39,508 bases of DNA from CALAED01 sp937891035 (lineage in GTDB: Bacteria; Actinomycetota; Actinomycetes; Streptosporangiales; Streptosporangiaceae). The DNA lies in assembly GCA_035642125.1 (NCBI GenBank), contig DASQSZ010000210.1, forward strand, positions 1 to 39,508, in the 5' to 3' direction. The position numbers and the translations under genes are program-made. Within the stretch, counting starts at the first letter, position 1. Every line of letters begins with the position of its first letter. Positions 1-7,988 of this stretch are shown here, piece after piece. Below the pieces are notes generated by a model. It searched no databases, was not told the origin of the DNA, and saw nothing but the letters and a program-made list of their open reading frames with translations.

Positions 1-1313
1 GGTGGCCGCTGGCCGGGTGGCGGGCCGTACCCGGGGGCGGGTGGCGGCTGCCGCGGCGGGGGCGGGTAGCCCGGCTGCGGCGACGGCCGGTCGGGCGGCG
101 CCGATGGCGGCTGCGGCTGGGCATAGCCTGGCGGGAGCTGCACGAGGCCGGATTGGCCCATCCCCGCCCACGGCGGGATGAGCGGCTTATCGCGGATGAA
201 CGCCTGCCTGGCCAGCTGCATCAACTGCAACAGCGCGCGCCGCCGCTGCTCGAACCACACGGGGTCGGCGACGCCGCGCTCGGCCCGCTGGTGCAGCAAC
301 GCCAGCTCAGTGGCCGCGAGCTGGTAGTCGCCCATAGCCCGGCCGGCGGTGATGCCGCCGACCAGCCGGGCCCAGCGGCGCGCTCCCCGCCGGGTGGACA
401 GCCGGCCCAGCATGTCCACGTCCTGTGGCGTCACCAGTCCGGTCGGCGCATACAGCGGCAGGAACCGGCCGATCAGCTGAACGGTGCGCTTGCGTTCGCG
501 CACCACGAGCACGACAAGACCGATGAGGATGCCCAGATCGATGAGATAGACCAGGCCAAGCCCGCTGAGCCCGTACCGGGTCGACCCGTTCCACATGCCG
601 TGCAGCAGCATGGCGCCGAGCAACCCGGCGATCGGCGCCACGGTCCGGGCGGCGCCCCGGTGGGTCGCCGCGTAGGCCACGCCGATGCCGGTCATCGCCG
701 TGAACAGCGGATGCCCCAGCGGCGAGATGACGCCGCGCAGGATGAACACCGTCTGCAACGACACCGCGCCGCCCTGATCGAAGGCCCGGATGTAGTAGGT
801 GATGTTCTCCATCATCGCGAAGCCGAGCGCGACCATCGCCGCGTAGACGATGCCGTCGGTCAGGCCGTCGAACTCGGTGCGGCGGAACCACAGCAGGCCG
901 AACAACACCGCGCCTTTGAGCGTCTCCTCGATCAGCGGAGCGCCGACGGCGGCGCTGATGAAATGCCCCTTCTCGGCGCCGAACAACGGGCCCGTGATAT
1001 AGACCAGGCCGGCCGTGTTGAGGATCAGCGCGCCCAGCACGGCCACGCCGGCCCCCCACATGAAGGCGAACACCAGGTTGCGCCACGGCTCTGGTTCGAG
1101 CCGGTCAAGCACCAGAATGAGCGAGATCAACAGCGGCACCGGCAGGATCGCCATGATCAAGCCGACCCCGAACCCGGCACCGCCGGTGACCGCGTCCAGG
1201 CCAAGCGCCGCCAGCGCGCACGCCGACGAGATCACCAGCCCGACGATCAACCCGACCGGGGCCCGGCCGGGGACGCGTCCCTCTAGTACCGCTTTGGGGT
1301 CAACGCTTGCCAT
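1..1313 (-). CDS. PrsW family intramembrane metalloprotease (3' end outside window)
   Basis: This minus-strand frame opens with ATG at 1313 and stays open to the left edge, giving about 437 residues without a stop, so the C-terminus is missing. Several hydrophobic helices are visible, together with the PrsW/CAAX-protease-like motif IEETLKG near residue 120, a MENITYY motif further on, and HGMWNGS, which supply the Glu and His residues expected to bind the metal. PrsW proteins are integral-membrane proteases; in Bacillus PrsW cleaves an anti-sigma factor, but the substrate here is unknown. After the membrane part there is a soluble region of about 100 residues and then a Pro/Gly/Gln-rich tail at the cut edge. 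It lies 33 bp downstream of ctaB on the same strand and is probably cotranscribed with it. The family call is firm; the role is inferred. Confidence 0.9.
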   Translation of the reverse strand, partial: MASVDPKAVLEGRVPGRAPVGLIVGLVISSACALAALGLDAVTGGAGFGVGLIMAILPVPLLISLILVLDRLEPEPWRNLVFAFMWGAGVAVLGALILNTAGLVYITGPLFGAEKGHFISAAVGAPLIEETLKGAVLFGLLWFRRTEFDGLTDGIVYAAMVALGFAMMENITYYIRAFDQGGAVSLQTVFILRGVISPLGHPLFTAMTGIGVAYAATHRGAARTVAPIAGLLGAMLLHGMWNGSTRYGLSGLGLVYLIDLGILIGLVVLVVRERKRTVQLIGRFLPLYAPTGLVTPQDVDMLGRLSTRRGARRWARLVGGITAGRAMGDYQLAATELALLHQRAERGVADPVWFEQRRRALLQLMQLARQAFIRDKPLIPPWAGMGQSGLVQLPPGYAQPQPPSAPPDRPSPQPGYPPPPRQPPPAPGYGPPPGQRP

Positions 1314-1346
1314 GCGGTGAGCGTAGTGCACGCAAACTCGGACGTG

Positions 1347-2237
1347 TCAGCGCAGCAATGGGTCGATCGCCACCGCCACGAACAGCAGCGCCAGGTAGGT
1401 GTTCGACAGATGGAAGAAGCGCATGGGGCGCAGGCGGACGCCGGTCAGCCCGGATCTGACCCGGCCGCGCAGCCGGTGCGCCTCGGTGAGCAGGGCGCCG
1501 CCGAGCGCCAGCGCGACGACGCCGTAGAGCGGGCCCATCCCGGCCACCGGCCACAGCGCCAGCGAGCACAGCACGGTCGCCCAGCTGTAGACGAGGCTTT
1601 CCGCGATCACCCGGCGTTCGGTGGCGACGACCGGCAGCATCGGCACCTTGGCCACCGCGTAGTCCTCGCGGTAACGCATCGCCAGCGTCCAGGTGTGCGG
1701 CGGGGTCCACAAGAAGACGACGCCGAACAGCACGAACGGCGGCCAGGCCAGCGAGCCGGTGATCGCCGCCCATCCGATGAGGACCGGCATACAGCCGGCG
1801 ATGCCGCCCCACACGACGTTTTGCGCCGTCCGCCGCTTGAGCAGCAGCGAGTAGACGAACACGTAGTACAAGATGGCCGCGGCCGACAGTGCGGCGGCGA
1901 GCGGGCCGACCGCGAGCGCGAACCCGGCGGTGGACCCGACGGCGAGCACGATGCCGAAGGTCAGTGCCGCTGCCGGGGTCACCTGGGCGCGAGCCAACGG
2001 CCGCCGCCTGGTACGGCGCATCTTGGCGTCGATGTCACGGTCGATGTAGCAGTTGATCGCGTTCGCGCTGCCAGCCGACATGGTGCCGAACGCGAGGGTG
2101 GCCAGCACGGTGCCGAGCGGCGGCAGCCCGCGCGCGGCCAGGAACATGACCGGCAGCGTGGTGATCAGCAGCAGTTCGATGACGCGCGGCTTGGTCAGCG
2201 CCGTGTACGCGCGGACGCGCGCACCGGCGCTCCGCAC
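1347..2237 (-). CDS. ctaB: Protoheme IX farnesyltransferase (heme O synthase)
   Basis: CtaB attaches a farnesyl group to heme B to make heme O, the first step toward the heme A of cytochrome c oxidase, and works in the membrane. The sequence shows the polyprenyltransferase motif NCYIDRDID (N-x3-D-x3-D) about 60 residues in, the second conserved loop with REDYAVAKVPMLPVV, and about nine hydrophobic helices. I chose GTG at 2237, which gives 296 aa, the usual family length, starting shortly before the conserved ALTKPRVIELLLITT block. The frame is open back to a GTG at 2573, but that extension is a Ser/Arg-rich tandem repeat with no family counterpart, so the exact start is uncertain. The gene is divergent from the pentose-phosphate operon and upstream of prsW. 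Confidence 0.9.
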   Translation of the reverse strand: MRSAGARVRAYTALTKPRVIELLLITTLPVMFLAARGLPPLGTVLATLAFGTMSAGSANAINCYIDRDIDAKMRRTRRRPLARAQVTPAAALTFGIVLAVGSTAGFALAVGPLAAALSAAAILYYVFVYSLLLKRRTAQNVVWGGIAGCMPVLIGWAAITGSLAWPPFVLFGVVFLWTPPHTWTLAMRYREDYAVAKVPMLPVVATERRVIAESLVYSWATVLCSLALWPVAGMGPLYGVVALALGGALLTEAHRLRGRVRSGLTGVRLRPMRFFHLSNTYLALLFVAVAIDPLLR

Positions 2238-2268
2238 GTGTGCGCGCAGGTTCCGCGCGCATTCCGAC

Positions 2269-2346
2269 GACCGCACGGACTCCGGCGACCGCACGGACTC
2301 TGATCGCGAGCGCACGGATTGCGATCGCGACGGCACAGACTCCGGC
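2269..2346. repeat. Imperfect tandem repeat, four units of 18-21 bp
   Basis: Four adjacent units (2269-2286, 2287-2307, 2308-2328, 2329-2346) share a core resembling GACCGCACGGACTCCGGC, and the two middle units carry an extra GATCGC-like triplet pair. Unit lengths are multiples of three. On the minus strand the repeat lies in the open frame immediately upstream of the chosen ctaB start, where it would read as SPESVRS/SESVRS-type repeats. It is either the 5' untranslated region of ctaB or a low-complexity N-terminal extension of it. Confidence 0.7.
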
Positions 2347-2754
2347 GACGTTGGCTCCAGCGAGGCCGCCTGCCCCGGCACGGGCTCGGCGGTGGCCCCG
2401 GCGGGGGCGTCGGCCGTGATGCCGTCGTAGGCGTCGCACGGCCCACCGTGGATCCCGAGCCGGTTTCCGAGCACGGTCACGATGGGGCCTGTCGCCCGAC
2501 GTGCTTCATTGCCTCTTCCACAACCCCGTCCGCTGATCCGTTTCTCGCCGTGCCCTTGCGACCGCGCACTCACTGTAGTGCGCCATCGCGGTCAACCCCA
2601 CACCGGGGTGCGCAAGCGGTTCGGGCGCCACGATCACGTAGCGACGAACGAGATAGGCTCGATGCGTTCGTACCGCGTCCGCCCAGGCCGCCGCGGCCTC
2701 GGCGCGACGCACGCGGGGTTGCCGACAGCCGGTCGAGAGGAGCCATGCGTTCCG

Positions 2755-4881
2755 GTGAGTACGCAGTCCGAGATCAACACGCTTGAGTGGTCCGCACTCG
2801 ATCGCCGGGCCGTGGACACCGTCCGCGTCCTGGCCATGGACGCGGTCGAGGAGGCGGGCTCCGGGCACCCCGGGACGGCCATGAGCCTCGCACCCGCGGC
2901 CTACCTGCTCTTTCAGCGCTTCCTGCGGCACGACCCCACCGACCCGGTGTGGCCGGGACGCGACCGGTTCGTGCTGTCGTGCGGCCATTCCAGCCTGACG
3001 CTCTATATACAGCTGTATCTGTCCGGGTACGGCCTCAGCCTCGACGACCTCAAGGCGCTGCGCAGGTGGGGCAGCCTGACCCCGGGCCACCCGGAGTACG
3101 GCCACACCGCGGGCGTTGAGACCACGACCGGGCCGCTCGGCCAGGGCATCGGCAACGCCGTCGGCATGGCCATGGCGGCCCGCCGCGAGCGCGGCCTGTT
3201 CGACCCTGACGCGGCCACCGGCGAAAGCCCCTTCGACCACCACGTCTGGGTGTTCGCCTCCGACGGCGACATCGAGGAGGGCATCAGCCACGAGGCCAGC
3301 GCGCTGGCCGCGCATCAGCGGCTCGGCAACCTCATCCTGCTCTACGACGACAACCACATCTCGATCGAGGACGACACGGCGATCGCCAAGTCCGAAGACG
3401 TCGAGGCTCGCTACGCGGCCTATGGCTGGCACGTGCAGCGGGTCGACTGGACCGGCGCCGACGGGGCGTACGAGGAAGACGTCGCGGCGCTGGCCGCGGC
3501 GCTGACCTCCGCGCGCGCGGAGACGGGACGGCCCTCGTTCATCGCGCTCCGCACGGTCATCGGCTGGCCGGCTCCGAACAAGCAGAACACCGGCAAGATC
3601 CACGGGTCCGCGCTGGGCGCGGACGAGGTCGCCGCGACGAAGAAGATCCTCGGCTTCGATCCGGCGAAGAAGTTCGACGTGGCCGAAGACGTCTTGGCGC
3701 ACGCCAGGCAGATCCAGGGCCGCGGCCGGGCCGCGCACGCCGCCTGGCGGGAGCACTACGAAAAATGGCGCGCGGCCAACCCCGAGCGGGCCGTCGAATA
3801 CGACCGGATCTCCGCCCGCCGGCTGCCCGCCGGCTGGGCCGACAAGCTGCCGGTCTTCGAGCCCGGTACGGACATCGCCACCCGCGCCGCCTCCGGCCAG
3901 ATCCTCGCCGCGCTCGGGCCGGTGCTGCCCGAGTTGTGGGGCGGCTCGGCCGACCTGGCCGAAAGCAACAACACCACGATGAAGGGCGAGCCGTCCTTCA
4001 TCCCCGACGAGTTCCAGACCAAAGAGTTCAGCGGCGACCGGTACGGCCGTACGCTGCATTTCGGCGTCCGCGAGCACGCGATGGGCGCGATCTTGTCGGG
4101 CATCGCGCTGCACGGCGGCACCCGGCCCTACGGCGGCACCTTCCTCGTCTTCAGCGACTACATGCGCCCGGCGGTGCGGCTCGCCGCGCTGATGAAGCTG
4201 CCCGTCACCTACGTGTGGACGCACGATTCGATCGGGCTCGGCGAGGACGGCCCGACCCACCAGCCGGTCGAGCACCTGTGGGCGCTGCGCGCGATCCCCG
4301 GGCTCGACGTCGTACGGCCCGCCGACGCCAACGAGACGGCGGTCGCCTGGCGGACCATCCTCGAGCACGCCGACCGGCCCGCCGGACTGTGCCTGACCAG
4401 GCAGAAGCTGCCGACCTTCGACCGCGCCGCGCTGACCTCGGCCGCGGAGACGGCGCGGGGCGGCTACGTGCTTGTGGAGGCGTCGGCCGGCGCGCCGGAG
4501 GTGATCATCATCGCGAGCGGCAGCGAGGTGCGAATCGCGGTGGCGGCGCGGGAAATCCTCGAGGCCGAGGGCACCCCCACCCGGGTCGTGTCGATGCCGT
4601 GTGTGGAGTGGTTCGAGGCCCAGGATGAGGCCTACCGGCAGCGGGTACTGCCGCCTGCGGTGCGCGCCAGGGTATCGGTCGAGGCCGGCATCGCCCTCGG
4701 CTGGCGTGGGTACGTCGGCGACGTGGGCGAGTCGGTGAGCCTGGAGCACTTCGGAGCCTCCGCCGACTACAAAACGTTGTTCCAACAGTTCGGCTTCACG
4801 CCCGAGCGCGTGGTCGCGGCGGCGCGCGCCAGCCTGATCAAGGCCGGCGCCGCGGGCCGGGGCGAGACGACCGGCAACTGA
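2755..4881 (+). CDS. tkt: Transketolase
   Basis: Transketolase moves two-carbon ketol units between pentose-, tetrose- and hexose-phosphates using thiamine diphosphate. I see SGHPG at residues 36-40, CGHSS at 76-80, the GPLGQG loop near 126, the diphosphate-binding motif starting SDGDIEEG and ending near YDDN, and the pyrimidine-domain motif beginning FGVREHAMG. GTG at 2755 gives 708 aa, the normal length; it is preceded by GAGAGGAG about 12 nt upstream. The frame extends upstream to 2482, but that part lacks family similarity. This is the first gene of the pentose-phosphate operon, divergent from ctaB, with tal 59 bp downstream. The operon promoter should lie in the 2240-2750 interval; I could not pick it out. 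Confidence 0.96.
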   Translation: MSTQSEINTLEWSALDRRAVDTVRVLAMDAVEEAGSGHPGTAMSLAPAAYLLFQRFLRHDPTDPVWPGRDRFVLSCGHSSLTLYIQLYLSGYGLSLDDLKALRRWGSLTPGHPEYGHTAGVETTTGPLGQGIGNAVGMAMAARRERGLFDPDAATGESPFDHHVWVFASDGDIEEGISHEASALAAHQRLGNLILLYDDNHISIEDDTAIAKSEDVEARYAAYGWHVQRVDWTGADGAYEEDVAALAAALTSARAETGRPSFIALRTVIGWPAPNKQNTGKIHGSALGADEVAATKKILGFDPAKKFDVAEDVLAHARQIQGRGRAAHAAWREHYEKWRAANPERAVEYDRISARRLPAGWADKLPVFEPGTDIATRAASGQILAALGPVLPELWGGSADLAESNNTTMKGEPSFIPDEFQTKEFSGDRYGRTLHFGVREHAMGAILSGIALHGGTRPYGGTFLVFSDYMRPAVRLAALMKLPVTYVWTHDSIGLGEDGPTHQPVEHLWALRAIPGLDVVRPADANETAVAWRTILEHADRPAGLCLTRQKLPTFDRAALTSAAETARGGYVLVEASAGAPEVIIIASGSEVRIAVAAREILEAEGTPTRVVSMPCVEWFEAQDEAYRQRVLPPAVRARVSVEAGIALGWRGYVGDVGESVSLEHFGASADYKTLFQQFGFTPERVVAAARASLIKAGAAGRGETTGN

Positions 4882-4940
4882 GCGGCCCGAACCGGACCGG
4901 ACGGAAACCGGACTGCGGGAACCGAGAGGAGACCAGCCCG

Positions 4941-6047
4941 ATGAGCGAGATACTCACTAAGCTTTCCGCCGAAGGCGTGTCGATTTGGCTTGACGATCTC
5001 AGCAGGGAACGCCTGCGCACGGGCAACCTCGCCGACCTGGTCAAAAACCACAACGTCGTCGGCGTGACGTCCAACCCGACGATCTTTTCCAAAGCGATGA
5101 GCAAGGGCGACGCCTACGACGGCCAGATCCGCGACCTCGCGGTGCGCGGCGTGGGGGTCGAGGAGGCCTCCCGCGCGCTCACGACGTACGACATCCGCTG
5201 GGCGTGCGACGTGCTGCGGCCCGTCTACGACCGCACCGAAGGCCAAGACGGCCGAGTGTCGCTCGAGGTCGATCCGCGGCTGGCGCTCAGCACTGAAGAG
5301 ACGGTCGCCGAGGCGCGCGCGCTGTGGTGGATGGTCGACCGGCCCAACCTGTTCATCAAGATCCCGGCGACGGCCGCGGGGCTCCCCGCGATCACGGCGG
5401 CGCTGGCGGAAGGCATCAGCGTCAACGTCACATTGATCTTCTCGTTGCAGCGGTACGGCGAGGTCATCGACGCGTTCTTCGCCGGCCTGGAGCAAGCGCG
5501 GGCCGGCGGCCACGACCTGTCGACGATCGCGTCGGTTGCGTCGTTTTTCGTGAGCCGGGTGGACACCGAGATCGACAACCGCCTGGAGAAGATCGGGTCG
5601 GCGGCGGCCAAAGACCTGCGCGGCAAGGCGGGGGTGGCCAATGCCCGCCTCGCCTACGCGCTGTTCGAGGAAAAGACCGGCACCGAGCGCTGGCGCGCGC
5701 TGCTGGCGGCCGGCGCCCGCCCGCAGCGGCCGCTGTGGGCCTCGACCGGCGTCAAAGACCCGGCCTACCCCGACACGATGTACGTCGATGACCTGATCGC
5801 CCCCGGCACCGTCAACACCATGCCGGAGGCGACGCTGCACGCCGTCGCCGACCACGGCCGGCCGGCCGGCAACACCGTTCAGCCGTTCTACGACGACGCC
5901 CGCGCGCACATGGCGGCGCTCGCCCAGACCGGAGTCGACTACGACGACGTGGTCAGGGTGCTCGAGGAGGAGGGCGTCGAGAAGTTCGAAACGTCGTGGA
6001 ACGAGCTGCTCGCGACGATCAAACGGGAACTGGAGGACAAGGCATGA
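4941..6047 (+). CDS. tal: Transaldolase
   Basis: Transaldolase transfers a dihydroxyacetone unit from sedoheptulose-7-phosphate to glyceraldehyde-3-phosphate through a Schiff base on lysine. The protein has 368 aa, the long actinobacterial TalB-like size, with GVTSNPTIFSKA at residues 41-52 and the Schiff-base lysine K140 in NLFIKIPAT. The later block NVTLIFSLQRY is also typical. The ATG is preceded by GAGAGGAG at a good distance. The stop codon overlaps an ATG (ATGA at 6044-6047) that opens a tiny ORF, not pgi itself. The gene is part of the operon with tkt and the three PGI-like genes. Confidence 0.96.
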   Translation: MSEILTKLSAEGVSIWLDDLSRERLRTGNLADLVKNHNVVGVTSNPTIFSKAMSKGDAYDGQIRDLAVRGVGVEEASRALTTYDIRWACDVLRPVYDRTEGQDGRVSLEVDPRLALSTEETVAEARALWWMVDRPNLFIKIPATAAGLPAITAALAEGISVNVTLIFSLQRYGEVIDAFFAGLEQARAGGHDLSTIASVASFFVSRVDTEIDNRLEKIGSAAAKDLRGKAGVANARLAYALFEEKTGTERWRALLAAGARPQRPLWASTGVKDPAYPDTMYVDDLIAPGTVNTMPEATLHAVADHGRPAGNTVQPFYDDARAHMAALAQTGVDYDDVVRVLEEEGVEKFETSWNELLATIKRELEDKA

Positions 6048-6094
6048 CCGGAGCGACGGCCGCGGAGCGAGCGAGAAGGCGAGCGCGACGATGA
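6044..6094 (+). CDS. Candidate small ORF, 16 aa, coupled to tal
   Basis: This ORF starts in the ATGA overlap with the tal stop and ends in a second ATGA (6091-6094) that opens the next small ORF. It reads MTGATAAERARRRARR. Its last 11 residues are identical to the end of the following small ORF because both lie in copies of a 39-bp repeat. It has no recognised family. It may be a real small basic peptide, or only a device that carries ribosomes from tal to pgi. Expression is unproven. Confidence 0.3.
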   Translation: MTGATAAERARRRARR

Positions 6095-6095
6095 C
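6057..6095 (+). repeat. 39-bp perfect direct repeat, copy A
   Basis: This 39-bp sequence recurs exactly at 6170-6208, with the two starts 113 bp apart. It is built on GCGAGCGAG-type words and ends in the ATGAC of a start codon. Both copies therefore supply a start codon: copy A that of the second small ORF, copy B that of pgi. Confidence 0.9.
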
Positions 6096-6207
6096 CCGAG
6101 CGGCGAGCCGACGAGCGAGCGGAGTGGCCGGTCGGCCCCACACAGCCAATCCCTGTCCGGCGGCGAGACCGGCCGCGGAGCGAGCGAGAAGGCGAGCGCG
6201 ACGATGA
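6091..6207 (+). CDS. Candidate small ORF, 38 aa, coupled to pgi
   Basis: This ORF begins in the ATGA that ends the preceding 16-aa ORF and stops in the ATGA (6204-6207) that contains the pgi start, so the whole tal-to-pgi gap is read without leaving a coupled frame. The product is Arg/Ala-rich and ends with AAERARRRARR, the same as the smaller ORF. No family is recognised. The composition is close to what a GC-rich spacer yields by chance, so the coding claim rests on the precise overlap architecture. Confidence 0.3.
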   Translation: MTRAASRRASGVAGRPHTANPCPAARPAAERARRRARR

Positions 6208-6208
6208 C
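6170..6208 (+). repeat. 39-bp perfect direct repeat, copy B (contains pgi start)
   Basis: Second exact copy of the 6057-6095 repeat. It ends with the first five bases of pgi and includes the AAGGCGAG stretch that is the likely ribosome-binding site for pgi. An internal duplication of the tal-pgi junction is the simplest origin. Confidence 0.9.
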
Positions 6209-7883
6209 ATCAGTGGTGACCGCGGGGGGCGTTTCCGTCACCACCTGGGGGGTCATCGCGGACGCCGAGGCCGTGCTCGACCGGCTTGTCTCCGACGGCG
6301 TCCCCGGAGCCCTGGCGAACAAGAACGCCCAGTTGTGGGGCCCGGACGCGGCCGAGGAGGCGGGCAAGCGGCTCGGCTGGCTGGACCTGCCGGAAACCTC
6401 GCGCGCCCTGCTCCCCCGGCTCGCCGGGCTCGGCTCCCCCGGCCTCGACCGGGTAGTACTGGCCGGCATGGGCGGGTCCTCGCTGGCGCCCGAGGTCATC
6501 ACGCGCACGGCGGGCGCGCCGCTGACCGTTCTGGACACGACCGACCCCCATCAGGTCGCCCGCGTCGTCGGCGACCGGCTGGAGCGCACCATCGTCGTGG
6601 TGTCGAGCAAGAGCGGGGGCACCGTCGAGACCGACAGCCACCGGCGCGTGTTTGAACGTGCCTTCCGCGACGCGGGCATCGATCCCGCCGAGCGCATCGT
6701 GGTCGTCACCGACCCGGGGTCGCCGCTCGAGGCGACCGCGCGGGAGGCCGGCTACGCGGTCGTGCCCGCCGACCCCGACGTCGGCGGGCGCTACAGCGCG
6801 CTGACGGCCTTCGGCTTGGTGCCGAGCGCGCTGGCCGGCGTGGACGTGGCCCGGCTGCTCGACGAGGCCGCCGGTCTGTCCGCCGCGCTCCGCCTGTCCT
6901 ACGACAACCCGGGTTTGGCGCTGGGCGCGGCGCTCGGTGCCTCCGCGCTCGCCGGCCGTGACAAGTTGGTCATCGCCGACCACGAGTCGGGCATCTTCGG
7001 GTTCGGCGACTGGGCCGAGCAGCTGATCGCCGAGTCGACCGGCAAGCAGGGCAGAGGCCTGCTGCCGGTCGTGGTCGAGGGCGTGTCCGCGCCGGGCTTC
7101 GAGCCCGCCGACGACGTCCGCAGGGTCGTCATCGGCCACCGGCCCGATGAGTTCGGCGGCGGCCAAGAGGACTCGGCCGGTGGTCGCGATCCGGCGGGGC
7201 TCGGCGTGTCCGGCCCGCTCGGCGCCCAGTTCCTGCTGTGGGAGTACGCCACGGCGGTGGCCGGCCGGGTGATCGGGATCAACCCGTTCGACCAGCCCAA
7301 CGTGCAGGAGTCGAAGGACAACACCGCCGCCCTGCTGCGCGACGCGCAAGAGGGCGCGCCGCCGTCCGCGGTTTCGAGCGAGCCCGCGCTGGTGACGGGG
7401 GCGGTCGAGGTGCACGGCCCGGCCGAGCTGCTGGGCGGCGCCGGCGACCTGCGCGATCTGCGCGACCTGTTCGACATCCTGCTCGAGGCCGTGCCCGATC
7501 GTGGTTACCTCGCCCTCATGGCCTACCTCGACCGGGTCGGCGAGGCCGACGTCGCCGGGCTGCGGCCGAGCCTCGCGGCCCGCGCCGGCCAGAGCCGCAA
7601 GACGCCGGCGCCGGTCACGTTCGGGTGGGGGCCGCGGTTCTTGCACTCGACGGGCCAATACCACAAGGGCGGCCCGCCGACGGGGGTGTTCCTGCAGATC
7701 ACCGGCGCGGTCACCACGGACATCGAGGTCCCCGGCAAGCCGTACACCTTCGGGCAACTGCAGCTCGCCCAGGCGTTCGGCGATCTGCGGGCGCTGCGCT
7801 CCCGCGGCCGCCCGACGATCCGCCTGCACCTGCGCGACCGGTCCGAGGGCCTGGCTCAGCTCATGGATGCCGCTGCCACTTGA
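6204..7883 (+). CDS. pgi: Glucose-6-phosphate isomerase (active copy)
   Basis: PGI interconverts glucose-6-phosphate and fructose-6-phosphate. This 559-aa protein is the SIS-domain form related to the PGI half of tal-pgi fusions. Motifs are complete: GMGGSSLAP (88-96), SSKSGGT (134-140) and GGRYS (194-198, the arginine expected near the substrate). It also has QLIAESTGK with E277, the expected base, FDQPNVQESK with Q364 and K371, and HSTGQYHKGGP from 481. Residue roles are by analogy with classical PGI. It starts in an ATGA overlap with a small upstream ORF. A 105-bp gap follows before a second PGI-like gene. Being the only copy with all motifs, it should carry the enzyme activity of this locus. 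Confidence 0.93.
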   Translation: MTSVVTAGGVSVTTWGVIADAEAVLDRLVSDGVPGALANKNAQLWGPDAAEEAGKRLGWLDLPETSRALLPRLAGLGSPGLDRVVLAGMGGSSLAPEVITRTAGAPLTVLDTTDPHQVARVVGDRLERTIVVVSSKSGGTVETDSHRRVFERAFRDAGIDPAERIVVVTDPGSPLEATAREAGYAVVPADPDVGGRYSALTAFGLVPSALAGVDVARLLDEAAGLSAALRLSYDNPGLALGAALGASALAGRDKLVIADHESGIFGFGDWAEQLIAESTGKQGRGLLPVVVEGVSAPGFEPADDVRRVVIGHRPDEFGGGQEDSAGGRDPAGLGVSGPLGAQFLLWEYATAVAGRVIGINPFDQPNVQESKDNTAALLRDAQEGAPPSAVSSEPALVTGAVEVHGPAELLGGAGDLRDLRDLFDILLEAVPDRGYLALMAYLDRVGEADVAGLRPSLAARAGQSRKTPAPVTFGWGPRFLHSTGQYHKGGPPTGVFLQITGAVTTDIEVPGKPYTFGQLQLAQAFGDLRALRSRGRPTIRLHLRDRSEGLAQLMDAAAT

Positions 7884-7988
7884 CGCCATATTTGGCCGGA
7901 TCGGTTGGTTGCTTGGATATCGTCCGCATCCCCCTGGGACGATGGGTGACGTGGGGTAACAAGGGCGACGAGGGAGGAGGCGACTCGG

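Noticed and set aside
153..1286. A 377-codon plus-strand frame opposite the PrsW gene
   Set aside because: The minus strand encodes the PrsW motifs and membrane helices; the plus frame is rich in Arg, Gln, His and Asp without structure.
2506..4785. A 759-codon minus-strand frame opposite transketolase
   Set aside because: Shadow frame; the plus-strand transketolase is unambiguous.
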